DNA of 64,000 nt from Bacteroidales bacterium KHT7 (GTDB lineage: Bacteria > Bacteroidota > Bacteroidia > Bacteroidales > Bacteroidaceae): contig FNBQ01000014.1 of the NCBI GenBank assembly GCA_900102385.1, positions 44,118 through 108,117 of the forward strand. The letters are read 5' to 3'. The position numbers and the translations under genes were made by a program. Shown here one piece after another: positions 1-8,250 of this stretch (the first letter of the stretch is position 1; each line of letters begins with the position of its first letter). The notes beneath the pieces are model-generated. The model did no database searches, had not been told where the DNA came from, and worked only from the letters and a program-made list of their open reading frames with translations.

Positions 1-2024
1 ACCACCTTTATGCTTCCGGGCTTATATACGACATCGTCCCAATGCAAACGGTATCTTTTCATCAAGTCTGAGGCGTCTTTCTTCTTTCGTCCCATGCTCT
101 TTCCGTTTACGAACAGTTCAGCCTCGGGATAAGATGTGTAGCAATATACCGGAATCGTATCGTTCTCCTTGCCGTTCCACGTCCAATGCGGAAGCAGATG
201 AAGCGTAGGCTTCTCTGTGTTCCAACGGCTACGGTACAGATAATAGCGGTCTTTTGGCAGTCCGGCAAGGTCGAGAATGCCAAAATAACTGCTTCGACTT
301 GGCCAGTATTCATCGTATGGAGTCGGCTCACCCAGATAGTCGAATCCCGTCCACACAAACTCGCCTACAACCCAATTCTTGTCATCCTGAAGCTCGTAGT
401 CCTTCTCTGGGATGTTACTCCAGTTGCAGGCCTCAAGGTCGTAACTTGAGCACTGTCCGTCTGAATAAGTTACGTTTTCGCCATACTTAACAGGGAACTT
501 GTAAACGCCTCTCGAACTTACCGTCGAAGCCGTTTCGCTTCCGAGGATAAAACCGTGAGGACAAGCGTCATACGCCAACTGATATTTGTGTGTGCGATAG
601 TTAAGTCCCGGCACATCGAGCGTCTGAATGAAACCATTCTTTACGGCAGCATCAACGCGGTCGCAGCCAGCTGTTACCGGGCGCGAAGGATCGAGAGCAT
701 GCATCAAATCGACAAGTCGCTTGGCAATCTTGCTTCCCTTCGAACTTCCCTGCTCTGGAATCTCGTTACCGATGCTCCACATCACGATTGAAGGGTGATT
801 TTTGTGGCAGAGAACGAGGTTTGTCAAATCTTTCTCAACCCAGTTGTCGAAATACAGATGATAGCCGTTCTTGCACTTCGGATAAATCCACTCGTCGAAG
901 CTCTCTGCCATGACCATCATTCCAAGTGAATCGCAGATTTCCATCTGCCAAGGCGAAGGAATGTTGTGCGATGTTCGGATGGCATCGCAGCCCATCTCCT
1001 TCAGAAGTTTTATCTGGCGGATAAGAGCCGACTTGTTTATCGCCGTACCGATTGGTCCTAAATCGTGGTGAAGGCAAACGCCCTTGAACTTGCGCGACAC
1101 TCCGTTAAGTTGAAAGCCTTTCTCTGCCGAGAAACTTATACTTCGAATACCGAAAGGGGTTACTACGCGGTCTATCTCCTTGCCGTCTTTCTTCACAACT
1201 GTGAGAAGTTTGTACATATTCGGCGTCTCGGGCGACCATAATTTTGGATTTTTCACTTCAATCTGAGCCGATGCGCTTCCGTCGCTAAAACTCTTTGTTT
1301 TGGACTGACAATCAGCATCTCCGCCGATTATTCTGTTTTCTACAACTACGCCAGCCTCAGCTCTGTTTAGTTCGGCCTTTACCGAAACAATAGCATTATT
1401 TGTTGGAAGAATCTGCGAAGTAACGGTTACGCCCCACGGCTTTACCGCCAAATCTTGTGTCTGAATAAGGCGAACAGGACGATAGATTCCTGCACCGGGA
1501 TACCAACGCGAACTCATAGCCACGTTCTCGGCTCTAACAGCCAAGGTATTCGAACCGTTTCGGTTTACAGCCGATGTAACGTCCAACACAAACGGAGTGT
1601 AGCCGTACTTCCACTCGCCCACCTTCTTGCCGTTCAGATAGACTTCTGGACAACTCATCACGCCATCGAATACGAGAAGCGTACGCTGATAACCGGCATC
1701 AACCTTGAAAGTCGTTCTGTACCAGCCAGTTCCGATATAAGGAAGTGCGCCAGTTCGTCCTGTTTTTTCGGTCGATTCTTTCTCGCCGTTTTGTTCTATG
1801 GCAACCTTCTGAATATCAATCTCTTTACTAAACGGACCGCTTATAGCCCAATCGTGAGGCACAACCACATTTTTCCACTTCAAGTCATTGAAAGTTGTGC
1901 TCTGCGCTCCCTCAACATCTTCGTTTGCAAATTTCCAGTTACGGATTAAAGTCTCTGTTCGTTGCGAAAAGGCACTCACCGACGAGGCAAGAGCCAACGC
2001 AATTAAGCATTTTCTGTACATCAT
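1..2024 (-). CDS. Glycoside hydrolase family 2 beta-galactosidase-like protein (3' end beyond window)
   Basis: About 674 codons are visible; the C-terminus lies off the left edge. The protein begins MMYRKCLIALALASSVSA, a signal peptide, so it is exported. GH2 order is clear: a sugar-binding jelly roll (WYRTTFKVDAGY, LNGKKVGEWKYGYTPF), an immunoglobulin-like domain, then the barrel with the acid/base motif WSIGNEIPEQ near residue 420 and a likely nucleophile in GSETAST near 497. The last visible part (AELFVNGKSMGRKKK, then a W-D-V-Y-PG pattern) fits a DUF4982 domain. The first ATG overlaps the stop codon of the upstream galactanase by 4 bases (ATGA), so the two are translationally coupled. Together they suggest degradation of pectic galactan, with this enzyme removing galactose from the oligosaccharides. 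Substrate is inferred from the neighbour. Confidence 0.9.
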   Translation of the reverse strand, partial: MMYRKCLIALALASSVSAFSQRTETLIRNWKFANEDVEGAQSTTFNDLKWKNVVVPHDWAISGPFSKEIDIQKVAIEQNGEKESTEKTGRTGALPYIGTGWYRTTFKVDAGYQRTLLVFDGVMSCPEVYLNGKKVGEWKYGYTPFVLDVTSAVNRNGSNTLAVRAENVAMSSRWYPGAGIYRPVRLIQTQDLAVKPWGVTVTSQILPTNNAIVSVKAELNRAEAGVVVENRIIGGDADCQSKTKSFSDGSASAQIEVKNPKLWSPETPNMYKLLTVVKKDGKEIDRVVTPFGIRSISFSAEKGFQLNGVSRKFKGVCLHHDLGPIGTAINKSALIRQIKLLKEMGCDAIRTSHNIPSPWQMEICDSLGMMVMAESFDEWIYPKCKNGYHLYFDNWVEKDLTNLVLCHKNHPSIVMWSIGNEIPEQGSSKGSKIAKRLVDLMHALDPSRPVTAGCDRVDAAVKNGFIQTLDVPGLNYRTHKYQLAYDACPHGFILGSETASTVSSRGVYKFPVKYGENVTYSDGQCSSYDLEACNWSNIPEKDYELQDDKNWVVGEFVWTGFDYLGEPTPYDEYWPSRSSYFGILDLAGLPKDRYYLYRSRWNTEKPTLHLLPHWTWNGKENDTIPVYCYTSYPEAELFVNGKSMGRKKKDASDLMKRYRLHWDDVVYKPGSIKV

Positions 2025-3283
2025 TTCACCAAAATCTTCTTGTAAGAATTATCACTCATCTTAATTATATTTATTCCTTTCGTTGGATTTTTAATCTTTC
2101 TACCCAGAATGTCGTAACGCTCCGTTTCGTATATTTCAGAAGCCGACGAAACATTCTGCACAGCCGTTGCTGTCGTATTGAAGGCGGCAAACTTGGTTAT
2201 TGCATCAACGGCATTGCCTGTTTTGTTGTTAAACAAGCCTCGGTTTGTCCAACCATCAAGCAAATCAGTCCATCCGAGCGATGCCGACTCGTTTTCCTCC
2301 GGGAACCAGTAGTACAAGCCCTTAACACGATCGTGCGTATTCAGTTTTGCCACAAGTTGCTCGATGAAAAGACTTTGTCCGCTTTCTGTTGCAGGCCAAA
2401 TACTCTGACAGTCATACTTGGCATCCGTTGGATAATAAGCAGTGTTGTAGCCGGTCTCCATTATCATTATCGTCTTGTCGGTAGCCTCTTCAATCTTATT
2501 CAGAGCCGTTTCGAGATATGCCAGATTGCCGTGATACATAGGATAATAACTCAGTCCGAAGATGTCGTAATCGACCTCGTACTGCTTCATGTAATTGGCG
2601 AACTTGGCACAGTTTAAAGGCTGAGGAACTCGCTCGATGTGAAGAATTATCTTTGCATTAGGGCATACCTCGCGACAAGCCTTTCCTGCGCTTTTCAGCA
2701 TGGCGGCAAACTTGTCCCAATTCTTATCAGACAAATAATCAACAAACAGACCTGACGAGCTTGAATACATCAGTCCGTAAGAAATCTCGTTTCCCGTCTG
2801 AATCATATCAGGCACAACGCCTTCTCTTACAAAATCTTCGAGAACCTCCTTTGTATAAGAATACAGTTTTTCGGTATATTCATCAACAGAAAGGTTGCCC
2901 CACTCTGCCGGAACACTCTGCGCTGCCGGGTCTGCCCATGTGTCGGAATAATGAAAGTCGAGGACGAACGAAAGACCGGCGTCCTTTATCCTCTTTCCGA
3001 GTTTCTTTACATAGTCGATGTCCTGAATCACCGCTTTCTGCATTGTCGGATTTACGAACAGACGCACGCGCATCGAGTTCATTCCGTACTTTTTCAGAAG
3101 CGACAGCACATCGCTCTGCGTTCCGTCGACGTCTTTGTAAGTTACCTGATGTCCGGCTTCGGAAATTGTTTCGTAAGCAGTTAGCATTGAGATATCAGCT
3201 CCGAGATACTTCTCGCTGTTCTGCGCCTTTGCGCAAGCCATGCCACACAGCAGGGCTAATGATAAAGCTAATTTTCGTGTCAT
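2021..3283 (-). CDS. Secreted endo-beta-1,4-galactanase, GH53
   Basis: Endo-acting arabinogalactan endo-1,4-beta-galactosidase that cuts beta-1,4-galactan side chains of pectin. A 20-residue signal peptide is followed by the GH53 signature GADISM, RVRLFV, DFHYSDTWADP, QTGNE (acid/base Glu near 165), YDIFGLSYYPMYHG and METGYN (nucleophile Glu near 276). Length (420 aa) is normal for the family plus a tail of about 45 residues. The tail (YDILGRK then a basic, hydrophobic end) resembles C-terminal secretion or anchoring tails of Bacteroidetes enzymes. First gene of a two-gene operon with the GH2 gene, stop and start overlapping as ATGA. A good promoter lies just upstream. Confidence 0.95.
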   Translation of the reverse strand: MTRKLALSLALLCGMACAKAQNSEKYLGADISMLTAYETISEAGHQVTYKDVDGTQSDVLSLLKKYGMNSMRVRLFVNPTMQKAVIQDIDYVKKLGKRIKDAGLSFVLDFHYSDTWADPAAQSVPAEWGNLSVDEYTEKLYSYTKEVLEDFVREGVVPDMIQTGNEISYGLMYSSSSGLFVDYLSDKNWDKFAAMLKSAGKACREVCPNAKIILHIERVPQPLNCAKFANYMKQYEVDYDIFGLSYYPMYHGNLAYLETALNKIEEATDKTIMIMETGYNTAYYPTDAKYDCQSIWPATESGQSLFIEQLVAKLNTHDRVKGLYYWFPEENESASLGWTDLLDGWTNRGLFNNKTGNAVDAITKFAAFNTTATAVQNVSSASEIYETERYDILGRKIKNPTKGINIIKMSDNSYKKILVK

Positions 3284-3330
3284 TAGATTAACAGTTATTT
3301 TTTGATTTTGTTATTAAAGTTATACGTTTA

Positions 3331-3362
3331 CAAAAATAACTCATTTTGCGATAATCGGCAAA
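3331..3362 (-). promoter_or_regulatory. Bacteroidetes-type promoter of the galactanase-GH2 operon
   Basis: On the minus strand TTTG (3359-3362) is followed after 20 bases by TATTTTTG (3331-3338), matching the -33/-7 consensus TTTG-N19-21-TAnnTTTG. It sits about 50 bases before the galactanase start. Confidence 0.6.
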
Positions 3363-3384
3363 TAAAAGGCAGAGTTTTATCAAT

Positions 3385-3414
3385 AAAAAATCGGCTCTAA
3401 CGAATTAGAACCGA
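3385..3414 (-). terminator. Intrinsic terminator after the small secreted protein gene
   Basis: Read on the minus strand, TCGGTTCTAA and TTAGAGCCGA form a stem around a 4-base TTCG loop, followed by a run of T. It lies about 30 bases past the stop codon of the gene at 3446-3871. Confidence 0.7.
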
Positions 3415-3445
3415 CCTATACTTTAAACATATTTCAAATTAAAAA

Positions 3446-3871
3446 TCACTTCGCCGTGAATACCATCTGTGCGATACTTCCTTGTGAATCGGTAATGTAA
3501 TTAACACTTATTTTTAGTTTATCGTATTCGAAAGTTACCAGTTTGCCCTGTTCCTGCTTATCTGAATAAGCACTACGATTCAACTTTGTCAACTTGTCGG
3601 CATACCACTCAGCAGCAATATCACCTGTCATCGACATAGTTTCGCTAACCATAACTCCACCTTTCATTGTGACAATCATCATGTCGCCATTCTTGTAATA
3701 AACTTCGTCATTGCCATTTGGATCTCCCTGCCATAACTTAAGGCTCGGGAACATTTTTTTTACATCCGATAAACTCCTACCAATATGATTTGTCGGTATT
3801 CCATCTTCAGTTTGTGCAAATGAACTCAACGACATAAAAAGAGCCAACAGTATAATCAAATATCTCTTCAT
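3446..3871 (-). CDS. Small secreted protein of unknown function
   Basis: Translation most likely starts at the internal Met MKRYLIILLALFMSLSSFAQ, which gives a clean signal peptide ending at AFAQ; the longer reading frame would put 20 unsupported residues in front. The mature part is about 120 residues, with a motif-poor, alternating beta/alpha look (KMFPSLKLWQGD, VYYKNGDMMIVTMKGG). I recognise no family. It has its own candidate promoter (TATATTTG on the minus strand at 3909-3916) and terminator, so it is probably a single-gene unit. Confidence 0.75.
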   Translation of the reverse strand: MKRYLIILLALFMSLSSFAQTEDGIPTNHIGRSLSDVKKMFPSLKLWQGDPNGNDEVYYKNGDMMIVTMKGGVMVSETMSMTGDIAAEWYADKLTKLNRSAYSDKQEQGKLVTFEYDKLKISVNYITDSQGSIAQMVFTAK

Positions 3872-3975
3872 TTTACCTATAATTTTACATGTGACCAAAT
3901 TCACGTGGCAAATATATAAAAAAAAATCCAACTACAACGACAAACTGTTAAAAAAAACTAAAATTGTTAAAATTG

Positions 3976-5352
3976 TCACCTTTTATCCATCATTTCCTTA
4001 CGCAACCGACTGATGTTATTCTCAACATCAGCAGCGTTTTCCACGCCATATTTCAAGGCGAGTTCCCAGTTTTCAAGAGCCTGTTTATCGTTGCGATTAT
4101 TATAATTTATAGTTCCCATTTCGCGATAGCAATCACCCTTGAATCTGCCCTCGTCATCGAGTTCCATAAACTTTTTGTAGGCATCGATTGTTCCGGCGCG
4201 GAATGCCTCGGCATAAAGTTTCTTCAGGATATCGGGGAATTCCTTTCCTTCGGTGTTGAGCGTGCCCTCGTATCCCTTCCACGAGAATTTTGCCACGCCA
4301 CCCTTGTACTCCTCAATCTTGTCGTATCTGATGCCAGTGAGCAGCTTGCCTTTTTCTGAAATGACGGCATACTTTCCGCCAAGACTTACGGGCGCAACTC
4401 CGTCGCCGGTAAACTCGCCAATCATATCGAACATCGTGAAGTTGCCCATGCGTCCGGTAAGGTCGATAAGTTGAAACTTGCCGTTCTTTCGTGCCACAAG
4501 AGCCTCATCGCCATTGATGCTGATTTCGTCGTACTCGCAAGCCACGGTCTTAACACCCTGCTTGTCTACGATTCCGAACTTGCCGTTCTGCTGAACGATA
4601 TAGCAGTTGTAGGCATCGTATGCCATCTCGTAAGCAGGTGCGATAATCCACTTGGCAGCGTCTTCGTCGAATACGCCATACTTGTTTCCTTCCTGCTTCA
4701 GACTTGTATTTTTTGAAGGAATCTCAGCTGAGACTGTTTTCGATGACACCTTTTTATATGAATCCTCGAAGCACTGAAGAGCCGCATCGTATCTCATGCT
4801 CTCGCGATAGGCATCTGCCTGAAGCACAGCCTTTCCCCACTTTTTGCCGTTAAGAACGTCGGAAGCAGATTTTTCGACACACGGGATGATTTCGACATTG
4901 CTTAAATCTATCGCACCGTACTTACCGTTCTTCTTCACCACAATCAGAAGTGATTCGAGGAACTTGTTAATCTCGTCGTAAACACAAGGAATGACTTCCG
5001 TTCCGCAAAGGTCAATGACGCCGAAGCGTCCGTCTTGCGAAACGATGTAGCCCTGAACCTTTCGGTTTCCGTAGAATGTCTTGTCGAAATATTCCATCGT
5101 ATCGAACTTTGGCGATACGACATATTTTCCTTCGGCATCAACCAACCCTGTTTTTCCTAAAACAGTTACGATGCCCACGCCGTTTACAAAATCGGCTGCG
5201 CCATCGTACTGCGGCTGAAGATACCATTTTAGTGTCAGTTCGTCTCGGTATCCGTACTTTCCGTTTGCACACTTAACAGCCATAAGTTCCTGCGCATTGG
5301 CTGCAGCAGAGAGAAGCATTGCGGCAACGGCTACAAAATATCGTGTTTTCAT
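3976..5352 (-). CDS. WG-repeat protein, secreted
   Basis: 458 residues with a signal peptide (ending SAAANAQ). It contains multiple WG/KWG-type repeats of about 40-50 residues, each with a core like GKYG, GRFGVID, GKYGAID, GKFGIVD followed by a xxIPCVYDEI segment; about seven can be seen between residues 28 and 360. The last 100 residues are helical and charged (YNNRNDKQALENWELALKYG), like a tetratricopeptide unit. WG repeats are a beta-sheet scaffold, usually outside the cytoplasm; no enzymatic role is apparent. It follows the nuclease gene by 12 bases and is probably the last gene of the same operon. Confidence 0.85.
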   Translation of the reverse strand: MKTRYFVAVAAMLLSAAANAQELMAVKCANGKYGYRDELTLKWYLQPQYDGAADFVNGVGIVTVLGKTGLVDAEGKYVVSPKFDTMEYFDKTFYGNRKVQGYIVSQDGRFGVIDLCGTEVIPCVYDEINKFLESLLIVVKKNGKYGAIDLSNVEIIPCVEKSASDVLNGKKWGKAVLQADAYRESMRYDAALQCFEDSYKKVSSKTVSAEIPSKNTSLKQEGNKYGVFDEDAAKWIIAPAYEMAYDAYNCYIVQQNGKFGIVDKQGVKTVACEYDEISINGDEALVARKNGKFQLIDLTGRMGNFTMFDMIGEFTGDGVAPVSLGGKYAVISEKGKLLTGIRYDKIEEYKGGVAKFSWKGYEGTLNTEGKEFPDILKKLYAEAFRAGTIDAYKKFMELDDEGRFKGDCYREMGTINYNNRNDKQALENWELALKYGVENAADVENNISRLRKEMMDKR

Positions 5353-5364
5353 GCTGTAAAGGGT

Positions 5365-6345
5365 TTATTTTATTATATTTTTCCACTGAGAATAAGTCAT
5401 TGCCTCGACCTTTGTTTCAACTTTTTTTGGCAGAGAGGCAAAGAAATTAAGTCCTGTAATCTTTTCAACTTCGTCGACCGACATAGCGTACGAATCGAAA
5501 TTCGACATGTTGCGTCCGTCGTTTATGAAAACGAAGCCTATGGCGCACGGATTGTCGCCCATGCAAAGCAGAACCTTGAAGAATCTGTCGGGAACGGCTA
5601 CGCGCATCTTGCTTGCCGAACGCTTGTTGCGTATTGTCTTTACAGGAGTCTTATCGAATATCGGACCGCAGCACTGATAAATCGGACCGTATTTCTTAGC
5701 CCAGTCGCGAACCGAATTCTCGAGGTCGTTCCAGTCGCCGCGGTTCAATTCAGGAGTCTGAGGACAGATATTTGTCATGTAGAATGACTCCATCATTGCG
5801 GTGGCATTCCACTTGTTGTCGGCAGCCGGGCACATGTGTCCGCGGTCGTATCCGCTACCCGAATATACCTGCTTCGTAACAGCCTCGGTAACGCTCAAAT
5901 CAGGGTCGGGCAAGAAATCGTTTGTACGCTCGTTCTTGCCTTTTATTCGCTGCTTTGTCGTTACCCAAGCCACCCATTTCGGAACTCTCTTCTCGGCATC
6001 GTAGACGAAAGTATAGCCAACGCGTTCGGTTCGTTTTTCGGCTTTATCAGTCTTTGCAGGCAGTTCAAGCCCCTTCTGCACGCCGACAAAAGCATCGGCA
6101 GTCTGTTTAGGAGCGTTGTCTGCCTGAGATTTCTTTTCAGAAGCCGGCTTGCTTACGGCTTTCTGCTCGCTTTCGCTCTGCGAAGGAGTATTTTCAGCCA
6201 TTTTTTCGCGCAAATCCTCGTTCAGAGCCTTAGCATTGCGGTCGATATTGTTTGCACAGTCGAACGAACCGAAAGACATGAAAGCCACGCATCCGGCAAT
6301 AAGTCCGAGATGATAGTTGCTTAACTTAAAAGGTCTTTTCTTCAT
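5365..6345 (-). CDS. DNA/RNA non-specific endonuclease (beta-beta-alpha-Me family), exported
   Basis: 326 residues. An N-terminal hydrophobic segment (LGLIAGCVAFMSFGSFDC) is followed by a low-complexity Ser/Glu/Lys linker to about residue 95. The catalytic domain carries the DRGHMCPAADN motif (catalytic His about residue 169) and the Asn-containing motif NICPQTPELNRGDWNDLE that completes the metal site, as in the NucA/endonuclease G family. It would cut DNA and RNA without sequence preference in the envelope or outside the cell, for example for nutrient scavenging. It lies 17 bases after smpB and 12 before the WG-repeat gene. The Cys in the hydrophobic segment might be a lipid attachment site, but the lipobox is poor. 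Confidence 0.9.
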   Translation of the reverse strand: MKKRPFKLSNYHLGLIAGCVAFMSFGSFDCANNIDRNAKALNEDLREKMAENTPSQSESEQKAVSKPASEKKSQADNAPKQTADAFVGVQKGLELPAKTDKAEKRTERVGYTFVYDAEKRVPKWVAWVTTKQRIKGKNERTNDFLPDPDLSVTEAVTKQVYSGSGYDRGHMCPAADNKWNATAMMESFYMTNICPQTPELNRGDWNDLENSVRDWAKKYGPIYQCCGPIFDKTPVKTIRNKRSASKMRVAVPDRFFKVLLCMGDNPCAIGFVFINDGRNMSNFDSYAMSVDEVEKITGLNFFASLPKKVETKVEAMTYSQWKNIIK

Positions 6346-6362
6346 TTTCCTATTAAGATTTA

Positions 6363-6833
6363 TCAGTGTTTGAACATCGCCGCCATTGCGCGCTTGTCCT
6401 CGCGTTCCTTTATACTCTGACGTTTGTCGAACTCCTTTTTACCGCGTGCCAAAGCCACAACCACCTTGCACAGTCCCTTGTCGTTGATGAACATTCGGGT
6501 TGGCACGATGGTGAATCCCGGATTCTTACATTCTTCCTGAAGGTTGCGCAGTTCTTTCTTGTTTAGCAGAAGCTTGCGCTCGCGACGCGCGTTGTGATTG
6601 TTGTAAGAGCCGTAGAAATATTCAGAAATATTCATGTTCTTGACCCACAACTCGCCATTGTTGAAATAACAGAAAGTATCTACCAGACTTGCCTTTCCAA
6701 GTCTGATAGATTTAATTTCCGTGCCGGTCAGGACGATTCCGGCAGTGTATGTGTCGACGAACTCGAAGTCGAACGAGGCTCGTCTGTTTTTTATGTTTAC
6801 TTCGCTTTTATTCTTTAATTGCTGTTTAGCCAT
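6363..6833 (-). CDS. smpB: SsrA-binding protein SmpB
   Basis: 156 residues, the usual length. SmpB binds tmRNA and brings it to stalled ribosomes for trans-translation. Family motifs are clear: [30 protein letters not shown] near the start, [19 protein letters not shown] in the middle, and the basic C-terminal tail [19 protein letters not shown]. It starts 3 bases after the NigD-like gene stops, so it is part of the minus-strand operon. The tmRNA gene itself is not in this window. Confidence 0.97.
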   Translation of the reverse strand: MAKQQLKNKSEVNIKNRRASFDFEFVDTYTAGIVLTGTEIKSIRLGKASLVDTFCYFNNGELWVKNMNISEYFYGSYNNHNARRERKLLLNKKELRNLQEECKNPGFTIVPTRMFINDKGLCKVVVALARGKKEFDKRQSIKEREDKRAMAAMFKH

Positions 6834-6836
6834 AAA

Positions 6837-7607
6837 TCAATAAGGAAGATTAAAGCACTTGCTTGATGCCTTAAATGTTAGTTTCTTGGTTGTTGCAAAC
6901 GTATTGTCAACCTTTGTTCCGGCTGTCGAACTTACTCTTGCATCAACACAGACGATAATTGAGTCGCGGTCGGCAAATTTTGCCTTCAGCTCTTGGTCGT
7001 TATAGATTCCGAAACTGAGAGTCATATCGGCAGACATATTTGTCTTGTCATCGTCAGAAATGTTGTAGTCGTAAAGCAGATGAAGCTTCAGAGTATCGTC
7101 TACGATATCAAGATTCTTGTTGAATGCGAGATTCATCTTCGGATTCACGTCATACTTGTAAGGTGCAGTAATGTTGATATTTACGAATCCCGGATCGACC
7201 CATAACTGAGTCAACTGAGTGATTGAGTCGTTTTTCTCGACCACGCTCACAAGCGTATCGAGGCTCTCGATATTCTTTGCATCGTACATCGGAGTACACT
7301 CAAGAAAATCAACATAATACTTCTTTCCTGCCTCGGCTGCAGAAAGATCGTCTTTTGACGAGAATTTAATAAATCCGCGGCGGCCTGTCATAAGATATGC
7401 AAGCGTTTCAGAATTAAGGTTCTGCGGAACGAAGATTGCACCGTTTGAGGCATAGAAATAAATTGGTTCCATTGCATTGCCCGACTGTTTGATTGTCATT
7501 GCGCCGAAGTAAACAATCTCGTCTGCTTCGCCATCACCAAGACATGATGTCATCGTTGTGGTTATGAAAGCTGCAACCACGAGCAGCATCAACTTTAATT
7601 TTTTCAT
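6837..7607 (-). CDS. NigD-like lipoprotein
   Basis: 256 residues, beginning MKKLKLMLLVVAAFITTTMTSC; the SC at residues 21-22 is a lipoprotein cleavage site, so the mature protein is membrane-anchored. The following LGDGEADE and the two-part beta-rich body match the general plan of NigD-like proteins of Bacteroidales (short N-terminal barrel, then a C-terminal beta-sandwich). NigD was named from a Bacteroides bacteriocin locus, but most homologues have no known role. It sits between the DUF4375 gene (11 bases) and smpB (3 bases). The family call is from memory of the pattern. Confidence 0.65.
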   Translation of the reverse strand: MKKLKLMLLVVAAFITTTMTSCLGDGEADEIVYFGAMTIKQSGNAMEPIYFYASNGAIFVPQNLNSETLAYLMTGRRGFIKFSSKDDLSAAEAGKKYYVDFLECTPMYDAKNIESLDTLVSVVEKNDSITQLTQLWVDPGFVNINITAPYKYDVNPKMNLAFNKNLDIVDDTLKLHLLYDYNISDDDKTNMSADMTLSFGIYNDQELKAKFADRDSIIVCVDARVSSTAGTKVDNTFATTKKLTFKASSKCFNLPY

Positions 7608-7618
7608 TTGTCAGGTTT

Positions 7619-8125
7619 TTATTTTTCTACTGTTATGAAATCATCCATGTGCTCATCTACGTAGTAGGCGATGGTTGCGGTAACCTCCTCCTCCATTTCA
7701 ATGAACTTGTCGTCGAGGTCGTCGAACTCCTCAAACTTCTCGAACAGAGCCATAAACTCATCGTCAGAACATTCCTTCGTCAGCTCGTCCTTATGCTCAT
7801 CGTACAGTTTCTTGCCCTTGTACACAAGCTTTGAGAAGTCGTGAGCACCGAAAAGTCGCATTGCCTTTGCAAACGGATTGTCGAAGATGAACGGTCCCCA
7901 TCCATTATGTATAAGTTGCACGAAGCCGCCGTCCATCACCTCCTCGCGGAAGAAGTGATAAGCCAGAAGAGTAATCTGATTTCCGTTCAGCAGAGGCATC
8001 GTCTCGGCATTCAGCTCGCCGCCCACAGCATTGAGATAGGCATCGATGAAACACTGCAAGAAAGCGTCCATGCCCTCTTCGGCAGCCTTTGCCAAATCTT
8101 TGTCTTTTACAACTATTTTGTTCAT
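7619..8125 (-). CDS. DUF4375 (DMP19-like) protein
   Basis: I place the start at MNKIVVKDKDLAKAAEEGMD; the longer frame would add 11 residues and run into the divergent promoter region. The 168-residue acidic, soluble protein has the DUF4375 core: ITLLAYHFFREEVMDGGFVQLIHNGWGPF, then an acidic helical C-terminus (FDDLDDKFIEMEEEV). DMP19-type proteins are small cytoplasmic proteins, some reported as DNA mimics that bind regulators; no role can be assigned here. It is the first gene of a close-packed operon with the NigD-like protein, smpB, nuclease and WG protein. Confidence 0.8.
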   Translation of the reverse strand: MNKIVVKDKDLAKAAEEGMDAFLQCFIDAYLNAVGGELNAETMPLLNGNQITLLAYHFFREEVMDGGFVQLIHNGWGPFIFDNPFAKAMRLFGAHDFSKLVYKGKKLYDEHKDELTKECSDDEFMALFEKFEEFDDLDDKFIEMEEEVTATIAYYVDEHMDDFITVEK

Positions 8126-8170
8126 TATAAAATGCGTATTACTAAAAAAACTCAGCAAAGAAACAACTTT

Positions 8171-8203
8171 TTTGTGTTATTTCAAAACTTTTCACTAATA
8201 TTG
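8171..8203 (+). promoter_or_regulatory. Candidate promoter of the pectate lyase gene
   Basis: TTTG (8171-8174) is followed after 21 bases by TAATATTG (8196-8203), one mismatch from TAnnTTTG. It is placed about 50 bases before the chosen pectate lyase start. Confidence 0.45.
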
Positions 8204-8250
8204 CACACATTATTTAACAAACCAAAACAAAAAAAATGTTTAGCGAACAG

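Noticed and set aside
1455..2617. Long plus-strand ORFs (164 and 240 codons)
   Set aside because: They are antisense shadows of the GH2 and GH53 genes, with no coherent protein pattern.
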